DNA of 21,803 nucleotides from positions 1-21,803 of the IMG/VR virus record IMGVR_UViG_3300025543_000252; one strand, given 5' to 3'. Positions 19,237 to 21,803 of this stretch are shown here, piece by piece. The notes beneath the pieces were generated by a model. The model ran no database searches, was not told the origin of the DNA, and saw only the letters and a program-made list of their open reading frames with translations. The translations under genes were made by a program, and so were the position numbers. The stretch is from a virus. The stretch's first letter is position 1; each line of letters begins with the position of its first letter.

Positions 19237-19443
19237 TCATTCGATTCCCTTTTTAGCCAGCAATATTTTAATCTCGTTTACTCCTTCAAGCAAAACATCT
19301 AAGGATTGTTGCACCCTAGTTTCTTGCTTTTCTAAGCTAATCAAACGACTTTTTATTTTAGTTAGTTCGTTTTCCATCTTCACGTAAGTTCCGATTATCC
19401 CACCAACTGCACCTACCGCTACGCTAATCAGTTCGTAATTCAT
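19237..19443 (-). CDS. Small membrane plus coiled-coil protein (68 aa), lysis-associated
   Basis: The N-terminus MNYELISVAVGAVGGIIGTYV is one hydrophobic span with a Gly-rich core. It is followed by KMENELTKIKSRLISLEKQETRVQQSLDVLLEGVNEIKILLA, a heptad-like coiled coil. This layout suits a holin or i-spanin-like component next to the amidase. I chose ATG 19443; the longer frame from 19521 overlaps the previous gene and has an unlikely start. Which of the two membrane proteins is the holin cannot be decided from sequence. Confidence 0.62.
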   Translation of the reverse strand: MNYELISVAVGAVGGIIGTYVKMENELTKIKSRLISLEKQETRVQQSLDVLLEGVNEIKILLAKKGIE

Positions 19444-19447
19444 TGTT

Positions 19448-19687
19448 CTAAATTTCTTCTTTCCATTCGCTTGTTTCAAGCAAATCAATAATTTCTTGCC
19501 AATTGTAAAAACTAACCACATCCATAGTAGCGACGAAGGCAGGTTCCAATTTATACTTTACGTAAGATTTACTTTCGTCAAGACTGTAATGTAGCGTTTC
19601 AATAGAATCTTCCATCACTTCACTAAAGTTAATCTTGTCAATTTCATCAACGTTAAAAACCATATATGTTCTGTCTGAAAAGTTCAT
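19448..19687 (-). CDS. Small hypothetical protein between adhesin and lysis genes (79 aa)
   Basis: The product starts MNFSDRTYMVFNVDEIDKINFSEVMEDS. It is mostly polar with alternating strands and helices, ending LLETSEWKEEI. I recall similar small proteins (with a 'MxFSxxTYMVFNxxExDKI' start) next to tail fibres and lysis genes in marine phages, but no function. It starts one base after the LamG gene's stop (TAAAATG) and ends 4 bases before the next ATG. Possibly a fibre chaperone or tail accessory protein. Confidence 0.6.
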   Translation of the reverse strand: MNFSDRTYMVFNVDEIDKINFSEVMEDSIETLHYSLDESKSYVKYKLEPAFVATMDVVSFYNWQEIIDLLETSEWKEEI

Positions 19688-19688
19688 T

Positions 19689-20459
19689 TTAAACGTATCT
19701 GCCTGCTAGGGTATTATAGTTAGACGTTATCTCTGTTGAGCTTAAAGCCCTGTTATAGACTGCTATTACTGAATAGCTAACCGCAGGGTTTTCGGTAGTG
19801 GACCTATCAGGGTCTCCTGCAATACCAACCGGATTAGTAGGCATTGACTGAGTGCTTGAACGAGTGTCTGTCTGACTAGCGTTTTGATACATAGAAAAAG
19901 CACTACCATTTTTTACCACCGTGATGTTTATCCAAGAATTTCTAGGCCAATATTGAGTCATGTTACCGCCATTGTAATACTCAAAACCAGCAGGCGTAAC
20001 CTTCATAAACCGCAACGGGCTTGATTGTCCTCCATATCTATTACCAAAAAGCACATCGTAAAATCCCGCTCCACTACTAGGTATGTTTAACCACAAACTA
20101 ATTGTAAAGGAACTAGTGCTTGTCTGTGCCGGAAACACAAAGCTGCTACTAGTAGCTTTTTCGTTACTTCCGTCAAAGTTGATTATTCCACCTTTGTCAG
20201 AAGACCAATCACCACTTTCTGTGTTTACAAACGTGAAGTCGTTGTTGTTGCTTGTTAAATCGTACCATGTACTTCCTGCTGCTGCCGAGTTAAAACTGTT
20301 TGTGTTCCCTGCATCTAGGTGTAAAATCAATCCGTTCTGAATGATGTCTGCCGTAGCAGCACCATCGATGCCTGAAATCTTATCAATACCTGAAGTTGCA
20401 ACACCACTGAACTCATCAATAGCTGTATAGGCTTTACCTGATATTTTATCTATCGCCAT
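19689..20459 (-). CDS. LamG/concanavalin A-like tail adhesin (256 aa)
   Basis: Residues about 38-256 form a Laminin-G-like lectin domain: NGLILHLDAGNTNSFNSA, WYDLTSNNNDFTF, INFDGSN, FTISLWLNIPSSG, ITVVKNGSAFSMYQN, YSVIAVYNRALSSTEITSNYN and AGRYV. The last two are hallmarks of LamG in phage receptor-binding proteins. The N-terminus has a short repeat (IDKISG at 4-9, IDEFSG at 14-19, IDKISG at 25-30) that may attach it to the virion or form a trimeric stem. It follows the repeat-bearing fibre gene with a TAATG overlap, and both probably build the host-binding tip. Confidence 0.82.
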   Translation of the reverse strand: MAIDKISGKAYTAIDEFSGVATSGIDKISGIDGAATADIIQNGLILHLDAGNTNSFNSAAAGSTWYDLTSNNNDFTFVNTESGDWSSDKGGIINFDGSNEKATSSSFVFPAQTSTSSFTISLWLNIPSSGAGFYDVLFGNRYGGQSSPLRFMKVTPAGFEYYNGGNMTQYWPRNSWINITVVKNGSAFSMYQNASQTDTRSSTQSMPTNPVGIAGDPDRSTTENPAVSYSVIAVYNRALSSTEITSNYNTLAGRYV

Positions 20460-21803
20460 TACGTCAAGTCTATGTATTCAACAGACGGATTAAAATAAAT
20501 TACGCTTGTGCTGATTGCGTGTCCCATTACTCGTTGAAAGCCAGAAGTCGGTGCAGCGCTACTAACAGATGCATTCGTTGAACCGAAAACAGTTTCACCT
20601 GCCGTCAGGTTGGTTGCTCCGTTGGGATTGACAAACCCATGCAAGACAAAACCCTTAGCCATTGATGTTCCTATTGCTACACCTAACAAGGCTTTTTGTG
20701 GTGCTTCGGATGCAGTCGTGTAGAACACCCATGTAGCACCTGAGTAATAGTACACCCTTCCTGCAATCGTAGAGCTTGCGGACGAACCTAGAAACGTAAT
20801 GTTTGCACCATCTCCATAAGCACCCGCAACGGTAAGTCCTGCTTCGTCCTGTTCAATTCCTGCTTCTGCTCGAAAAGTACCAAGAGACTTTACAGGCATT
20901 CCTGAATCGCCTAATGCTAATTCATTGTTTCCCGCTAGTAAATAAACATCCGAGTTGCCGATGTCCTTTATTTCGAGGTCACCGCTGTTGACGTCAAAGA
21001 TTAACGAGTTGCCATCGTTATCATAAGTGCGGTCACCATTTGCTGTTAGGTTCGAATTACCTAGGTTGGTGTCCGTTCCACCGCTTCCGTTTGCTGCCGC
21101 AGTAATCCTGCCTTGAGCATCAACAGTTATATTCGCTGCTGTGTAGCTACCTGCTGTTACTGCTGTATTGTCTAAGCTGACTACAACGTTTCCCGTAGTT
21201 GGATTTGCCGTTAATCCAACTCCACCTGTCACATCGTCAACAGGAACACTTGGGATTGTTGGCTTGTTCAAAATAACGGCTAAACCGCTAGTTGCGTTCC
21301 AATCCGATTGTACGTTGTATTTATTTGTCCCTTCCGCTATATCGTCCGTATCCAATACAACCGCGCCCACTTGAGTATTCACGGAATCTACCGCGTTCAC
21401 TTCAGCACCTGCTGCAATACCTGCGAGTTTCGTTGCATCAGCTGACGGGTAGGAGTTCTTAGCGTTGTTGGTTATTATATCAGATGCTTGCTGCGCAGTG
21501 ATTCCTACCTTGGCATTGTTTGCGCTTATGTCTGCGGCTTGTTGGGTAGTGATACCCACCTTAGCGTTGTTTGCTGTAATGTCTGATGCTTGCTGAGCAG
21601 TGATTCCTACTTTGGCGTTGTTCGCTGTGATGTCATCGGCTTGAGTTTGAGTGATACCAACCTTAGCGTTGTTCGCTGTTATGTCTGCCGCTTGTTGAGT
21701 CGTGATTCCGACCTTCGCATTGTTTGCGGTTATGTCTGCCGCTTGTTGAGTCGTGATTCCAACCTTTGCCGTATTTGCTACGACAGCCGAATTTGCTGCA
21801 ACT
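20459..21803 (-). CDS. Tail fibre with tandem-repeat stalk, 5' end cut by window edge
   Basis: The frame is open to the right edge, so the N-terminus is missing. It carries six consecutive 17-residue repeats (KVGITTQQAADITANNA and close variants), then a linker (YPSADATKLAGIAAGAEVNAVDSVNTQ), a beta-rich region typical of trimeric fibres (GDLEIKDIGNSDVYLLAGNNELALG) and a C-terminal domain ending YFNPSVEYIDLT. An apparent start at 21559 is only an internal Val codon (GTG) in the fifth repeat, so I extend the gene to the edge. It probably mediates host binding together with the LamG protein downstream. Confidence 0.85.
   Translation of the reverse strand, partial: VAANSAVVANTAKVGITTQQAADITANNAKVGITTQQAADITANNAKVGITQTQADDITANNAKVGITAQQASDITANNAKVGITTQQAADISANNAKVGITAQQASDIITNNAKNSYPSADATKLAGIAAGAEVNAVDSVNTQVGAVVLDTDDIAEGTNKYNVQSDWNATSGLAVILNKPTIPSVPVDDVTGGVGLTANPTTGNVVVSLDNTAVTAGSYTAANITVDAQGRITAAANGSGGTDTNLGNSNLTANGDRTYDNDGNSLIFDVNSGDLEIKDIGNSDVYLLAGNNELALGDSGMPVKSLGTFRAEAGIEQDEAGLTVAGAYGDGANITFLGSSASSTIAGRVYYYSGATWVFYTTASEAPQKALLGVAIGTSMAKGFVLHGFVNPNGATNLTAGETVFGSTNASVSSAAPTSGFQRVMGHAISTSVIYFNPSVEYIDLT
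21461..21766 (-). repeat. Six 51-base tandem repeats in the fibre gene
   Basis: Each unit codes for 17 residues of the type KVGITTQQAADITANNA: 21766-21716, 21715-21665, 21664-21614, 21613-21563, 21562-21512 and 21511-21461. Units vary at 'TTQQAAD', 'QTQADD' and 'AQQASD'. The sixth ends DIITNNA. Codon use differs between units, so the protein repeat is more conserved than the DNA. Confidence 0.92.

Noticed and set aside
19728-19739. Another stretch reading ATCTCTGTTG (part of the junction repeat) near the end of the LamG gene
   Set aside because: It is inside a coding region (STEI of the LamG domain), lacks the flanking TAA and ATG, and is most simply chance.
21557-21559. Apparent fibre gene start at 21559
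   Set aside because: It is a GTG that codes for the Val of KVGIT within the repeat array; the frame is open to the window edge.

Overview
This window looks like part of a tailed-phage genome (siphovirus-like) that infects a Bacteroidetes bacterium, probably a marine flavobacterium. That is an inference from gene content and start signals. The tail genes belong to types I associate with flavobacterial phages. Gene starts mostly lack Shine-Dalgarno sites and are AT-rich. One promoter carries a perfect Bacteroidetes -7 box (TAnnTTTG). Almost everything is coded on the minus strand, so the genes read from high to low coordinates. Genes are packed tightly, mostly with ATGA, GTGA or TAATG overlaps, and no gene-free stretch exceeds about 80 bases.

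Layout in transcription order. (1) 21803-18648, minus: a repeat-stalked tail fibre (cut by the window edge), a LamG-type adhesin, a small unknown gene, a small membrane/coiled-coil protein, an N-acetylmuramoyl-L-alanine amidase and a holin-like protein, closed by a hairpin terminator. (2) 18113-18635, plus: the only plus-strand genes, three small ones divergent from the early genes. The 78-base space before them (18035-18112) holds back-to-back promoter-like boxes and a perfect palindrome. (3) 18034-14333, minus: the early/replication block, with an OB-fold-like ssDNA-binding protein, an HTH_39 protein, two small genes, an HTH replication initiator, a candidate replication partner, a PD-(D/E)XK exonuclease and NinG. 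(4) 14336-12358: a sigma-70-like regulator, a 'GLGD' unknown whose gene overlaps it by 152 bases, and a ParB-methyltransferase fusion. (5) 12351-1858: terminase small and large subunits, a tail assembly chaperone with a clear -1 frameshift site, a possible tail terminator, a gp10-like protein, two large tail proteins, a small gene, the tape measure protein and a prohead protease with a scaffold-like tail. (6) 1823-1: at least eight tiny acidic proteins.

The late operon runs off the left edge and tail/lysis genes enter at the right edge. A circular or permuted genome would join these ends, with the missing portal and major capsid genes in the unseen part. The sigma-like protein just upstream of the terminase genes is a natural candidate for switching on this operon.

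The most unusual features are an identical 18-base stop-spacer-start junction repeated before four consecutive tiny acidic genes, an unannotated 80-residue -1 frame extension of the tail chaperone at a nine-T run, and the symmetric divergent control region near 18.05 kb. No tRNA, rRNA, CRISPR, insertion sequence, integrase, DNA polymerase or replicative helicase was seen.
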